A stretch of 64,000 bases of DNA from Verrucomicrobia bacterium UBA3841 (GTDB lineage Bacteria; Verrucomicrobiota; Kiritimatiellia; RFP12; UBA1067): contig DGHT01000045.1 in NCBI GenBank assembly GCA_002392765.1, positions 1-64,000 of the forward strand. Reading direction: 5' to 3'. The notes below the pieces were generated by a model, which worked only from the letters and a program-made list of their open reading frames with translations, was not told the DNA's origin and made no database searches. Positions 8,920 through 16,400 of the stretch are shown one piece after another. The stretch's first letter is position 1, and each line of letters opens with the position of its first letter. Made by a program: the position numbers and the translations under genes.

Positions 8920-10039
8920 TTTTCCTGCCTTTCCTTGATTTAGAAATCCTGGCGTTCACGCACGTCGAGGCGCGCTCGACAAGTTCCGCCGTCAGAAGCG
9001 TTTCGCGCGGAGCCATGCGGCGGTTCGCAAGCCTCTGCAGCATGATCTCCACCGCGGTCTGTCCGATTTCCCGGCACGGCTGGACCATGGTGGTCAGACC
9101 CGGATCCGCTTTCTCCGCGCACTCGTCGCCGTTGATGCCTGCGAGCATGACGTCGCCGGGGACGTCTATTCCCATCGACTTCAGCGATTCGAGCAGACGC
9201 GCGGCGACGTAGTCGTTGACGGCCACGACCGCGTCTGGCCGGTCCGCGCCCCTGAACATGCGCCCGAGAAACCTCGTGTCGGACGGGTCGCCTATCACGA
9301 TGCTGCCGCGGTTCCAGGCAAGGCCGGCCTCGGTCGCCGCAAAGCCGACGCCGCTGCCGCGCCGGAGCGAACTGGGCGCCGCGAGCCTGTTCGAGAAATA
9401 CACGATCCGTTCGGCACCTTTCGAAATCAGATGGCCGGCGAGCCGGTATCCGGCGTTTGTGTTGTCGATGCTGACAATGTCGTATCCGCTTCTCGCCGGC
9501 GGAGTCGCGAAATCGCTGTCCAGCAGAACGACGGGTATGTCCGCGCCCGCGAACACGGACATGAGCGACCTGTTGAACTCCTCGGCCCTGTCGAGAAGCT
9601 GCACCGGCTGCAGAAACACCCCGCTCACTTTCTGCGACTTGCACACTTCCGCGAATTCGACCGCCTTTATGGCGCGCTCGTGCATTTCCCCCGAACCGAG
9701 CGCCGCCGCGAGCGTCGTATAGCCGTGCTTCTTCGCGCGGGATTCGATGCCGTCGCATATCCTCGCGTAGAAAGGATAGTATGCGTCAGGCACTATGACG
9801 CCGAAGCACTGCGTGGCAAGACGCGAAGCGCGGTCGGAAAGGAACGTGCCGTATCCGGGCCGGGTGTCCACAAGCTCCCTTTTCGTCAGTTCCCTGATGG
9901 CGCCGCGCACCGTTTCGCGCGCTGCGGAAAAACGGCGCATCAGCTGATGCTCGCTGGGGAGTTTCCGCGCCTCGTCGAACTTTCCGTCGACGATCTCCTG
10001 TCTGAGAATCTCGCTTATGCTCTTGCGTTTTGTTTTCAT
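8855..10039 (-). CDS. GntR-headed, LacI-type sugar-responsive regulator
   Basis: 394 residues from ATG 10039. Residues 1-75 are a GntR winged helix (LPSEHQLMRRFSAARETVR and VDTRPGYGTFLSD). Residues 80-360 are a periplasmic-binding/LacI-type effector domain (FGVIVPDAYYPF and VVAVNDYVAARLLESL). This layout is known in AraR-like GntR proteins that sense sugars. It probably controls the downstream mannosidase fusion and, through the shared palindrome, the discoidin/alpha-galactosidase unit. The basic C-terminal tail runs 65 nt into the next gene. A TTG at 10048 in frame lies inside the -10 box, so the ATG is the better start. Confidence 0.88.
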   Translation of the reverse strand: MKTKRKSISEILRQEIVDGKFDEARKLPSEHQLMRRFSAARETVRGAIRELTKRELVDTRPGYGTFLSDRASRLATQCFGVIVPDAYYPFYARICDGIESRAKKHGYTTLAAALGSGEMHERAIKAVEFAEVCKSQKVSGVFLQPVQLLDRAEEFNRSLMSVFAGADIPVVLLDSDFATPPARSGYDIVSIDNTNAGYRLAGHLISKGAERIVYFSNRLAAPSSLRRGSGVGFAATEAGLAWNRGSIVIGDPSDTRFLGRMFRGADRPDAVVAVNDYVAARLLESLKSMGIDVPGDVMLAGINGDECAEKADPGLTTMVQPCREIGQTAVEIMLQRLANRRMAPRETLLTAELVERASTCVNARISKSRKGRKNEIQVDVHRVRGVVRARGRKS

Positions 10040-10047
10040 CTCATACA

Positions 10048-10089
10048 ATTATAACAGGAACGTCGCATACCGTCAACCTTGTCTAGACA
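10048..10089 (-). promoter_or_regulatory. Autoregulated near-leaderless promoter with operator
   Basis: Minus strand: palindrome TGTCTAGACA (10089-10080), 3 nt, -35 TTGACG (10076-10071), 17 nt, -10 TATAAT (10053-10048), 8 nt, then ATG 10039. Transcription would begin 0-2 nt before the start codon, leaving no room for a ribosome-binding site. The operator placement equals that at 5381-5390, suggesting autoregulation. Confidence 0.8.
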
Positions 10090-10182
10090 GGTTAATGCCC
10101 GGCGCAAGGTTTGCGCACTTGAACTCTGTCTTCTCGCCAACCATGTTTTCCCATTCTCTCTTCACCGCGAATCCGGAAAATA

Positions 10183-10191
10183 TGATATAAT
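10183..10191 (+). promoter_or_regulatory. Extended -10 promoter, leaderless
   Basis: TGATATAAT is an extended -10 element (TGN plus TATAAT at 10186-10191). Seven bases later comes ATG 10199, with no possible leader. The -35 region (TTCACC at 10161, 19 nt spacing) is weak, which fits an extended -10 promoter. Confidence 0.65.
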
Positions 10192-10198
10192 CATTGTC

Positions 10199-11254
10199 AT
10201 GAAAATCTCGACTATATTCGCGGCGGCGGCGTTTCTGGCCGTCTGCGCGCCCGCAGGCGCCTTTGCCGGCATGGAAAACCTGCACTTCGACCCGATGGCG
10301 GCGGCCGAGGGGATTCCGCTGGCGATTGAGGCCTTGAAAATCATGGACAACGCATCCGCCAGAGAAGCGAAACACAGGCGCGAACTGGCCTCGAAGGGCA
10401 TCGCCGAGGTGCCGATGTCGAAAGCCGCGCTAAAATACACGATCGACACTCACGGCCTCGGAGACATGCTCTTCGACGACTGGGGCGAACTGTACATCGA
10501 CAGGCGCTTCGTGACGGACGCCGAACTCGAACGGATAAAGGTGATCGAAAAATTCGTATGGGACCATTTAATAGGTCCGATGCGCCAGGCCGGCGTCATT
10601 CCCGCACAGCGCAAGCCCGGCCCCGCGAAGAAGAACGTCCCTCCGGCGGTTGCTTCCGGCGCAAAGGCGGACAGATCCGTTTCTGGCGGCGCGGGCCTTC
10701 CCGTCTTCCGCGGGTTCGAGGATCCCCGCTACCAGGAGCACGATTCGCTCATAGCGTCGATGACCGCCGATTTCAACCGCGACAAAAAGGGTTGGTGCGG
10801 AGGGAGCGCCGCACAGGCCGCGAAAATCCCCGACCTTGCGCCAGCGCAGGTAAAATCCCACATGATCGAGGAATCGGGGGGAAACGGCAAAAGAAGTCTC
10901 GCGGCGTGGAAGGTCGATCCGCTGCAGGTGAACGTTCCCGGCGACTGGGGCAGAGAGAAGGAGCTTGTCGGCCTGACAAAACCTGCAAAAAGGAACGAGG
11001 GCGACGTGCGCAACAACGTCAAAGCCGCCATAATGTATCTTTCGAGAAAAGGATTCGGCGCCTCGGCAAGACCCGCGGAGGAACGGCCATCCGGATTCTT
11101 CGACGGCTGGAAGAGGGCCCTGCAGCGCTACAACGGACGGCGCGACAGGACCGATACCGACCGCTGGTACAGCGACGAGTACGCCGACAAGATATTGAAG
11201 CGCGCCGAAAACCCGGACATTTTCGTTCCGATCGAAATCAAACTGAAAAAATGA
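10199..11254 (+). CDS. Secreted lysozyme/transglycosylase-like protein
   Basis: 351 residues with signal peptide MKISTIFAAAAFLAVCAPAG. Residues about 215-330 show the pattern of lytic transglycosylases: a helix ending in IEESGG (candidate catalytic Glu), DPLQVNVPGDW at the GLMQV position, NNVKAAIMYLSRKGF at the N-aromatic/YL helix, and WKRALQRYNG at the AYN position. This would cleave peptidoglycan glycan strands outside the cytoplasm. The N-terminal 190 residues are not recognised. The gene overlaps the TatD-like gene by ATGA. The fold call rests on spaced motifs and is moderate. Confidence 0.6.
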   Translation: MKISTIFAAAAFLAVCAPAGAFAGMENLHFDPMAAAEGIPLAIEALKIMDNASAREAKHRRELASKGIAEVPMSKAALKYTIDTHGLGDMLFDDWGELYIDRRFVTDAELERIKVIEKFVWDHLIGPMRQAGVIPAQRKPGPAKKNVPPAVASGAKADRSVSGGAGLPVFRGFEDPRYQEHDSLIASMTADFNRDKKGWCGGSAAQAAKIPDLAPAQVKSHMIEESGGNGKRSLAAWKVDPLQVNVPGDWGREKELVGLTKPAKRNEGDVRNNVKAAIMYLSRKGFGASARPAEERPSGFFDGWKRALQRYNGRRDRTDTDRWYSDEYADKILKRAENPDIFVPIEIKLKK

Positions 11255-11973
11255 CCGACGCCCACTGCCATACCCGCGGGAAAGGCTCGCGGCATTTCAT
11301 CTGCGATCCGTCCGATTGCGTTTGCGCGGACGGCGACGTGCGTTTCTACGGACTCCACCCTTGGAATTTCACGGCCCCGAATGCCGCGCCTCCCCTTCCC
11401 GGAGACATTGAAGCGCTCGAAGCGAAACTGCTGGCCGACCCTCGGACTGGAGTCGGCGAAATCGGATTGGACAGACTTAAAACCCGCGACATCACGCCCG
11501 CGATGCGCTCGGCCTTTTCCATGCAGCTGGACCTCGCCGCGCGACTGCATAGACCTGTTGTCGTACACGGAGCGAAATGCTGGGGCGAAACCGTTGCGGA
11601 ATGCAGAAAACGCGCGGACGGCATCCCTTCGTTTCTGTTCCACGGCTTTTCGCGGTCGTGGGGCCTTTTGAACGAAATCGAATCGATCGGAGGATTCATA
11701 TCGGCCGGCCCCGCTGTTTTGAACCTCCATGCCGAAAACTACAGAAAGGCGCTCGCCTCCGTTCCCGAAAAAATGCTCCTTGCGGAAACCGACGCAACGG
11801 AGGAAAACTCCGGCGCCGTGCCGTCTGTTGAAGAAATCGCCGCAGAACTTGCGAAAATCAGGGGAACGCCTCCGGAGGAACTTGCAGCGGCCCTGGAATC
11901 GAACGCCGGCAGATTCGCGGCTAGCCTTTTGCGAACAATCAGTCTCCCCTGCAGATTTCGACCTTGCCCTTGA
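11251..11973 (+). CDS. TatD-family metal-dependent hydrolase
   Basis: 240 residues from ATG 11251, whose ATGA overlaps the stop of the previous gene. Motifs in order: MTDAHCHT (metal-binding HxH), GEIGLDRL (metal Glu), VVVHGAK, FLFHGFSRSW and LLAETDA (metal Asp). These match the TatD amidohydrolase fold, known for 3'-5' exonuclease activity. It is slightly shorter than TatD (about 260) and the spacing between metal sites is compressed, so substrate is uncertain. It is translationally coupled to a secreted lysozyme-like protein, with no obvious functional link. Confidence 0.8.
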   Translation: MTDAHCHTRGKGSRHFICDPSDCVCADGDVRFYGLHPWNFTAPNAAPPLPGDIEALEAKLLADPRTGVGEIGLDRLKTRDITPAMRSAFSMQLDLAARLHRPVVVHGAKCWGETVAECRKRADGIPSFLFHGFSRSWGLLNEIESIGGFISAGPAVLNLHAENYRKALASVPEKMLLAETDATEENSGAVPSVEEIAAELAKIRGTPPEELAAALESNAGRFAASLLRTISLPCRFRPCP

Positions 11974-12066
11974 TGCAGGCGCGGCGGATTTTCCCGACAT
12001 CCGTGACGCCCTCGGCGCAACACGGTATTTTACGCGGGGTTGATTGAAACGATGCCGATTTTCGGC

Positions 12067-12678
12067 TCAGAGCAGATTGAGGTTCCTTATGTAGGGCAAG
12101 AGCGTATGCACGACCAGATGTGCGTTCAGCCGGTGGCCGCCGTGGAATAGGCTCGACATCCCCGGATAATGCCGCTCGAAGACCGGACGCGCCTCCGACG
12201 CGAAAACCGTATCGTCTTCATCACCGAACAATCCGTGGCAAAGCGCACGGTCTTCGTCAGTCACGCCGTCGAACTGGTGCGCCTCCATCTCGCGGAAGTG
12301 CGCAATCGTCTCCTTTGTGACGTGGAACTCCGTTTCACCGTCCCTGCGACGGTTCATCCACTTGTGTTTGCCCACGAAGAGGACACTGTACTTGTCCGAC
12401 AGGGTGAATGACGGATTCACGCAGATTCGCGCAAATCCGTGGAGCTGCTGCGCGTACATGCCGCCCATTGAAGTGCCGATGACGAGATCCGGGCGCTCCC
12501 TGTCCGCCAACTCCTTGAGCATCGGCAGGGCGGCCAGCGGATCGAGCGGTATGTCGGGCGCCACCACGGCCGCGCGGCGGTTCGGCGCAGCCTTTTCCCA
12601 AAACTCGCGCCTCAGCAGCTCGACCGTGCCGCTCGCGCCCGACGACGCGAATCCGTGCAGATACATTATCTTTTTCAT
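12067..12678 (-). CDS. YqiA/YcfP-type alpha/beta hydrolase
   Basis: 203 residues. The start is ATG 12678 because AGAGGA lies 6 nt upstream; longer frames run into a decayed gene. Sequence features: MYLHGFASSGASGT (oxyanion region), DLVIGTSMGGMYAQ (nucleophile elbow, Ser in GTSMGG), an Asp in FGDEDD, and a late HGGHRL with the catalytic His. The YqiA/YcfP family are small cytosolic esterases of unclear natural substrate. Nothing nearby suggests a pathway. Confidence 0.8.
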   Translation of the reverse strand: MKKIMYLHGFASSGASGTVELLRREFWEKAAPNRRAAVVAPDIPLDPLAALPMLKELADRERPDLVIGTSMGGMYAQQLHGFARICVNPSFTLSDKYSVLFVGKHKWMNRRRDGETEFHVTKETIAHFREMEAHQFDGVTDEDRALCHGLFGDEDDTVFASEARPVFERHYPGMSSLFHGGHRLNAHLVVHTLLPYIRNLNLL

Positions 12679-12748
12679 TTGCATTCCTCTATGCAGGTGC
12701 CGCAGTTTGCCATGATGATGTACACCCTGAAAAAAAGTGTATGGGATG

Positions 12749-12817
12749 CATATTCTCCCTCCGGTCGCAGAACCGGTCGCCCGTGGCGAACTGAAGATGG
12801 TTGAACGGATTTCCCAT
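12749..12817 (-). pseudogene. 5' remnant of an MGNPFNYLQF-type AAA ATPase gene
   Basis: ATG 12817 opens MGNPFNHLQFATGDRFCDRR, nearly identical to the first 20 residues of the intact ATPase at 42787-43914 (MGNPFNYLQFARGDQFYDRR), then homology stops. Its leaderless promoter also survives: TATAAT at 12830-12825, 7 nt before the ATG. The rest of the gene is deleted. Confidence 0.85.
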
Positions 12818-12985
12818 GTCAAATATTATATCATCCCTGCTGTCGCGAAATCAAGTATCGGTTTGCGGAATTTTTCGTAGCGGAGAATTTCGTCTTTCGT
12901 GCTATGGGGCCCCATTGTGTCGGTCTTCATTCTACTGTCAGATTCGCAAAACCGCATCGTATATGTATGGCAAAGGAACTGGAAA
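12749..12985. repeat. Duplicated upstream region of the graspetide unit
   Basis: This segment parallels 43880-44097: the ATPase start, its promoter, a stretch resembling TTTTTCGTAGCGGAGAATTT, and CAGATTCGCAAAACCGCATC against CAGATTCGGGGAATGGCGCC. In both places an exporter gene or remnant follows on the plus strand. It marks an old segmental duplication. Confidence 0.7.
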
Positions 12986-13056
12986 CCAGAAACCGCAAAC
13001 CGCCATCTTAATCTTCTACGTCCGCGCCCGCCGGGTCTGAAAATTGCCTTGACAGA

Positions 13057-14706
13057 ATGAAAAACGGCAAAAAATCAAAAACAAAGTTCGCAAGGATGAA
13101 ATTCCTGGCGTCGGTCGTCTTGTCGTCGCCGGCGATCGTATTTCTCTATTCGCCTCTTATGGTCGCACTGTCCGTCGCGGGGATTGCAGTCCCGTTCGCC
13201 ACCGGGCGATTCATCGACTCCCTCGTCGGCGGGATGTCGCCTGCCGCGCCGTTCGCAATCCTCGCCGCGCTCATGGCCGTCCGGTCCGTGATGACACCAT
13301 GCCTGCAGCGGTTCATCCTCTCGCGCTCGAGAAACATCGAGCTGGACCTCCAGCGGCGCGTCCTCGACTCTGTCATGGATTTCCCGCCTTCCGAACTCGC
13401 ATCGCTCGCCGACGGAACGCTCGTCGCCAAACTGACGCGCGACGCGTATGCGGTGGGCGGGTTCGCGAGCGGACTCTACCCGCGACTTCTCGGCGCGGTC
13501 GTCACAATGTGCGCGGCAGGCTTCGCACTCCATTCGCGCTCTCCGGCGCTCGGGCTTTCCTTCGTTGCGTTCATTCCGCTCTGCATTGTCATTTTCCTGC
13601 CGTTCGCGCGGCGCTTCGCCGCAAACTCCCGCAGTGTGCGCGCGAAAAGCGACCGGGCGTTCGCCGTGCTTTTCGACTCGTTCCGCTCGCTCCCCTTCCT
13701 GCGCACTCTTGACGCAGAACGACGCTTCGCCGACGCGCCCCGGCAGGCCCTTGACGGTTTCAAGGACGGCAACTGCGCGATGGACGGTCTGACGGTGGCT
13801 TTCGGGGCGCTTCTGGGCATGTTTCTGGTTGTCGGCGAAATTGCAGTCCTCGGCGTTGCGGGCGCGTTCGCCGCCAGGGGCGCGATCCCCGTCGGCGACG
13901 TAGTCGTATACCAAATGCTGTTTCTCGCGGCCATGCAGTCCATTCAGGGGGTCGTCTCTCTCCTCCCAGAAACGGCGACACTTCGCGAAGGCGTCGATTC
14001 AATCGGCGAAATACTCGCCCACGCACCGCCAAGGCGAGGAGGCACCCGTATCCACACCATAGAAAGCATCGAATTCCGAAACGTCTCGTTCGCCTACCCT
14101 GACACAGCGGCACGACCCATTGTCAAGGACTTTTCAGCCACATTCCACGCCGACAAGGTCGTCGCACTCGTTGGAGCGAACGGGGCTGGCAAGACGACGC
14201 TTCTCAAATTGGCAACTGCAGCACTCGAACCGCAGTCCGGCGAAATCCTCGTCAACGGTTCGCCCATGGCAACGCTCGACAGCGGGTCGTTCAGGCGCAG
14301 GATCGGGATCGTGTTCCAGGACAGTCTTCTCGTTTCGGGAACCGTGCGCGACAACATCACCCTGCGCGACCCCTCGTTCACCCGGGAGGACATAGACGAA
14401 GCCGCAGCGCTGAGCGGCCTTGAAGAAGTCGTGAAACGTCTCCCGCTCGGACTCGACACGCGCGTCGGTCTGTGGGGACAGTCCCTTTCGGGCGGCGAGA
14501 TGCAGCGCCTAGCAATCGCCCGCGCGGTTATACGCAGACCCGACATTCTCGTTCTGGACGAAGTGACGAACCACCTCGACGCGGAAGCGCGCGAGGCCTT
14601 CGGAAAACTGCTCCGCCGCCTCGCTCCCGGACGCATCGTCCTCGTCGTCAGCCACGACCCTGCACTCATCAATCTCTGCGACGAAAAGATTTATTGTCAG
14701 ATTTGA
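13057..14706 (+). CDS. ABC exporter of a candidate graspetide cluster
   Basis: 549 residues: an ABC transmembrane domain (about 1-310, several hydrophobic spans) then an ATPase domain (about 335-549) with Walker A GANGAGKTT, Q-loop IVFQDS, signature LSGGEMQRLAIARA, Walker B ILVLDEVTNHLD and switch His in VVSHD. It is a homodimer-type half transporter. No C39 peptidase domain is fused, so leader cleavage, if any, needs another protease. Followed by a hairpin, the precursor gene and an ATP-grasp gene, so export of the modified peptide is the likely role. A decayed relative lies at 44098-44487. Confidence 0.88.
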   Translation: MKNGKKSKTKFARMKFLASVVLSSPAIVFLYSPLMVALSVAGIAVPFATGRFIDSLVGGMSPAAPFAILAALMAVRSVMTPCLQRFILSRSRNIELDLQRRVLDSVMDFPPSELASLADGTLVAKLTRDAYAVGGFASGLYPRLLGAVVTMCAAGFALHSRSPALGLSFVAFIPLCIVIFLPFARRFAANSRSVRAKSDRAFAVLFDSFRSLPFLRTLDAERRFADAPRQALDGFKDGNCAMDGLTVAFGALLGMFLVVGEIAVLGVAGAFAARGAIPVGDVVVYQMLFLAAMQSIQGVVSLLPETATLREGVDSIGEILAHAPPRRGGTRIHTIESIEFRNVSFAYPDTAARPIVKDFSATFHADKVVALVGANGAGKTTLLKLATAALEPQSGEILVNGSPMATLDSGSFRRRIGIVFQDSLLVSGTVRDNITLRDPSFTREDIDEAAALSGLEEVVKRLPLGLDTRVGLWGQSLSGGEMQRLAIARAVIRRPDILVLDEVTNHLDAEAREAFGKLLRRLAPGRIVLVVSHDPALINLCDEKIYCQI

Positions 14707-14728
14707 GAATAACCTTCGTATGTTAGTG

Positions 14729-14764
14729 TGCAACGGACGGGTGTCCGCTGCATTGGTTAACCAA
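14729..14764 (+). other. Intercistronic hairpin and palindrome
   Basis: TGCAACGGAC and GTCCGCTGCA (14729-14752) pair with one mismatch, followed by the perfect palindrome TTGGTTAACCAA (14753-14764). Lying between exporter and precursor genes, it could protect or process the downstream mRNA. There is no U-tract, so it is not a standard terminator. Confidence 0.5.
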
Positions 14765-14787
14765 AACAAGCAAAAAGGAAACAAATA

Positions 14788-14913
14788 ATGACACCTAACG
14801 ACATCGCGACCGATATCAGCGGTCTCAATTCCACAGGTACTGGAAGCGTCGCCGCGTCAGTCAACTACACGTATACGTTCGAGCGGATGGACGATGCGAG
14901 GACCTGGGACTGA
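14788..14913 (+). CDS. Candidate graspetide precursor peptide (41 residues)
   Basis: ATG 14788 with AAAGGAA 8 nt upstream encodes 41 residues ending at TGA 14911-14913. The N-terminal part (MTPNDIATDISGLNSTGTG) would serve as leader. The tail NYTYTFERMDDARTWD is rich in Thr (28, 30, 39) and acidic residues (Glu32, Asp35, Asp36, Asp41), the partners for ester links made by ATP-grasp ligases. It lies between an ABC exporter and such a ligase. No microviridin TxKYPSD or PFFxxF leader motif is present, so if real it belongs to another graspetide class. Too small to assign by homology. Confidence 0.7.
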   Translation: MTPNDIATDISGLNSTGTGSVAASVNYTYTFERMDDARTWD

Positions 14914-14937
14914 TTAGGCACGGCGTTTACCGCCTGA

Positions 14938-14970
14938 CATTGGGGCTGGCGTGCCAGCCCCAATGTTTTC
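14938..14970 (+). terminator. Strong hairpin with U-tract after the precursor gene
   Basis: CATTGGGGCTGGC and GCCAGCCCCAATG form a perfect 13-bp stem with a 2-base loop, followed by TTTTC. As an intrinsic terminator inside the operon it would favour precursor over ligase expression, as is common in RiPP clusters. Confidence 0.85.
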
Positions 14971-14998
14971 GCCAACGGCAAACGATGCAATTTGAACC

Positions 14999-15967
14999 AT
15001 GATTTTCATCTCCACATGCAGCCAAGATTCCACTACGGACATCGTCGTGAAGGAACTCGACGCAAACGACGTCTTGCGCTTCAACATAGACAAGCCCGAT
15101 GATTTCGCCTGGGATTTCCACTCCCGCGGGTTCCGTGTCGCAGACAAAACCTCCGGGAAGGAGATTTCCGAAAAGACGCTCACCTCGTTCTATCTACGCA
15201 AACCAATGTACTTCGACCTCATCGACGTGCCCAAATACGGCTGCGTCGAAAACTGGCGGCGCGAGGAGACGGACGAGCTTTTCAACGACTTTTTCCGCGA
15301 GTGCCAGAGCCGTGGGCTGACCACGCTCGTCCGAAGTCAAAACAACAAGTACGGCAAGCTTCGGCAGTTGCTCGCCGCACAAAGACATTTCCGTGTCGCG
15401 CCCTGGCATTTCTTCCACGGCGAACTACCGGACGAATTGAAAAACGGCAGATGGGTCGTCAAGTCGATGACGCAAACGCCTATTGGACAAGGCAAGGTGT
15501 TCTTCGTAAAAGAAGTTGATCCACGTGCGCTCGACTTGAACTATCCTTGGTTCGTCCAGGAACGAATAGAAGGCGAAGAGGAGGTGACGGTCGTCTATAT
15601 CGCCGGCAAGACTTACGCGGCGAACGCGCCACGTACCTCCTTCGGTGGCGAAGACTCTCGCAAGTCCCTTATGGAAAAACCGACTGCCTGGCCGCGCTGC
15701 GAACTCTCTCCAGCGGAAGAACGCGCCATCAAAGGCTTCATGGACGAAACAGGCTACCGTTTCGGTCGCTTCGACTTCATCCGGAAGGACGGCGAGCTGT
15801 GGTTTCTGGAGCTCAACCCGAACGGACAGTGGGCGTGGCTCGACGAAAAGAACGAACACGGCCTCGTCTCGATGGTCGCTGACGCCGTCAAGCGCGAGGA
15901 TGCCGCGCACCGTGCGCGGCAAAAGGCAGAAAGCAGGTCAGGCCTGGTTCCCTCAGTGGAATTGTGA
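14999..15967 (+). CDS. MvdC/MvdD-like ATP-grasp ligase (graspetide maturase)
   Basis: 322 residues. The N-terminal pre-ATP-grasp region (FISTCSQDSTTDIVVKELD and TSFYLRKP) is followed by an ATP-grasp fold: KSMTQTPIG near the nucleotide Lys, PWFVQERIEGEEEVTVVYI, and the C-terminal metal-binding FLELNPNGQWAWLDEKN. That last motif is typical of the microviridin ligases MvdC/MvdD, which form ester or amide bonds between Thr/Ser/Lys and Asp/Glu side chains using ATP. It follows the precursor gene and a terminator; the ribosome-binding site is weak. A near-identical C-terminal piece lies in the remnant at 44098-44487. Confidence 0.87.
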   Translation: MIFISTCSQDSTTDIVVKELDANDVLRFNIDKPDDFAWDFHSRGFRVADKTSGKEISEKTLTSFYLRKPMYFDLIDVPKYGCVENWRREETDELFNDFFRECQSRGLTTLVRSQNNKYGKLRQLLAAQRHFRVAPWHFFHGELPDELKNGRWVVKSMTQTPIGQGKVFFVKEVDPRALDLNYPWFVQERIEGEEEVTVVYIAGKTYAANAPRTSFGGEDSRKSLMEKPTAWPRCELSPAEERAIKGFMDETGYRFGRFDFIRKDGELWFLELNPNGQWAWLDEKNEHGLVSMVADAVKREDAAHRARQKAESRSGLVPSVEL

Positions 15968-16400
15968 AATTGCGGCTCTTCGGAGTTTTACAGAGGTCCT
16001 TAGCAACTCCTGCATCGCTTCGTCAGCCATTTGAACTCCGTATATCCATTTACTATTTTTTGCAAAAATTTAATAATTCCATTTACTAAAACACGCATAT
16101 GATATCATAACTGCACCGATATGGTCGATGCTCTATCATTTTCGCGGGCGGTCAGAGTAGGGCTGGCGTTCCACCGCCAGCCGCCCCATCCGCCGACCCA
16201 AGGAGGCGGAGCGTCCCGCTCCGCCAGCCGCACCTAAGCCCACCTATCTGCCCGCACCTCCACGGCATCGAACCGCAATCCTTGTTCTCCGCCAGTTGTT
16301 CCATATACCGCTCTGCAATACTTTTTTATCCGCAATAAAACAATTATGCTTTTGCCAAGAAAATATGCTATACTATTAATCAACAATTGGAGAAAAGGCA
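15968..16400. other. Intergenic debris, repeat and promoter of the next gene
   Basis: A 25-codon frame (16030 to 15953, minus) with GGAG upstream begins MADEAMQELLRTSVKLRRA and stops inside the ligase 3' end; it looks like a gene remnant. An AT-rich stretch follows, then one copy of the two-hairpin repeat (16155-16237), then TATACT (about 16370) before the ATPase gene. No intact gene seen. Confidence 0.5.
16155..16237. repeat. Two-hairpin GC repeat, single copy
   Basis: TAGGGCTGGCGTTCCACCGC carries the stem GGCTGGCG/CGCCAGCC (loop TTCCAC). About 35 bases later comes GGAGCGTCCCGCTCC (stem GGAGCG/CGCTCC). The same pair is found at 18196, 19719 and three times at 21512-21720. Confidence 0.85.
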
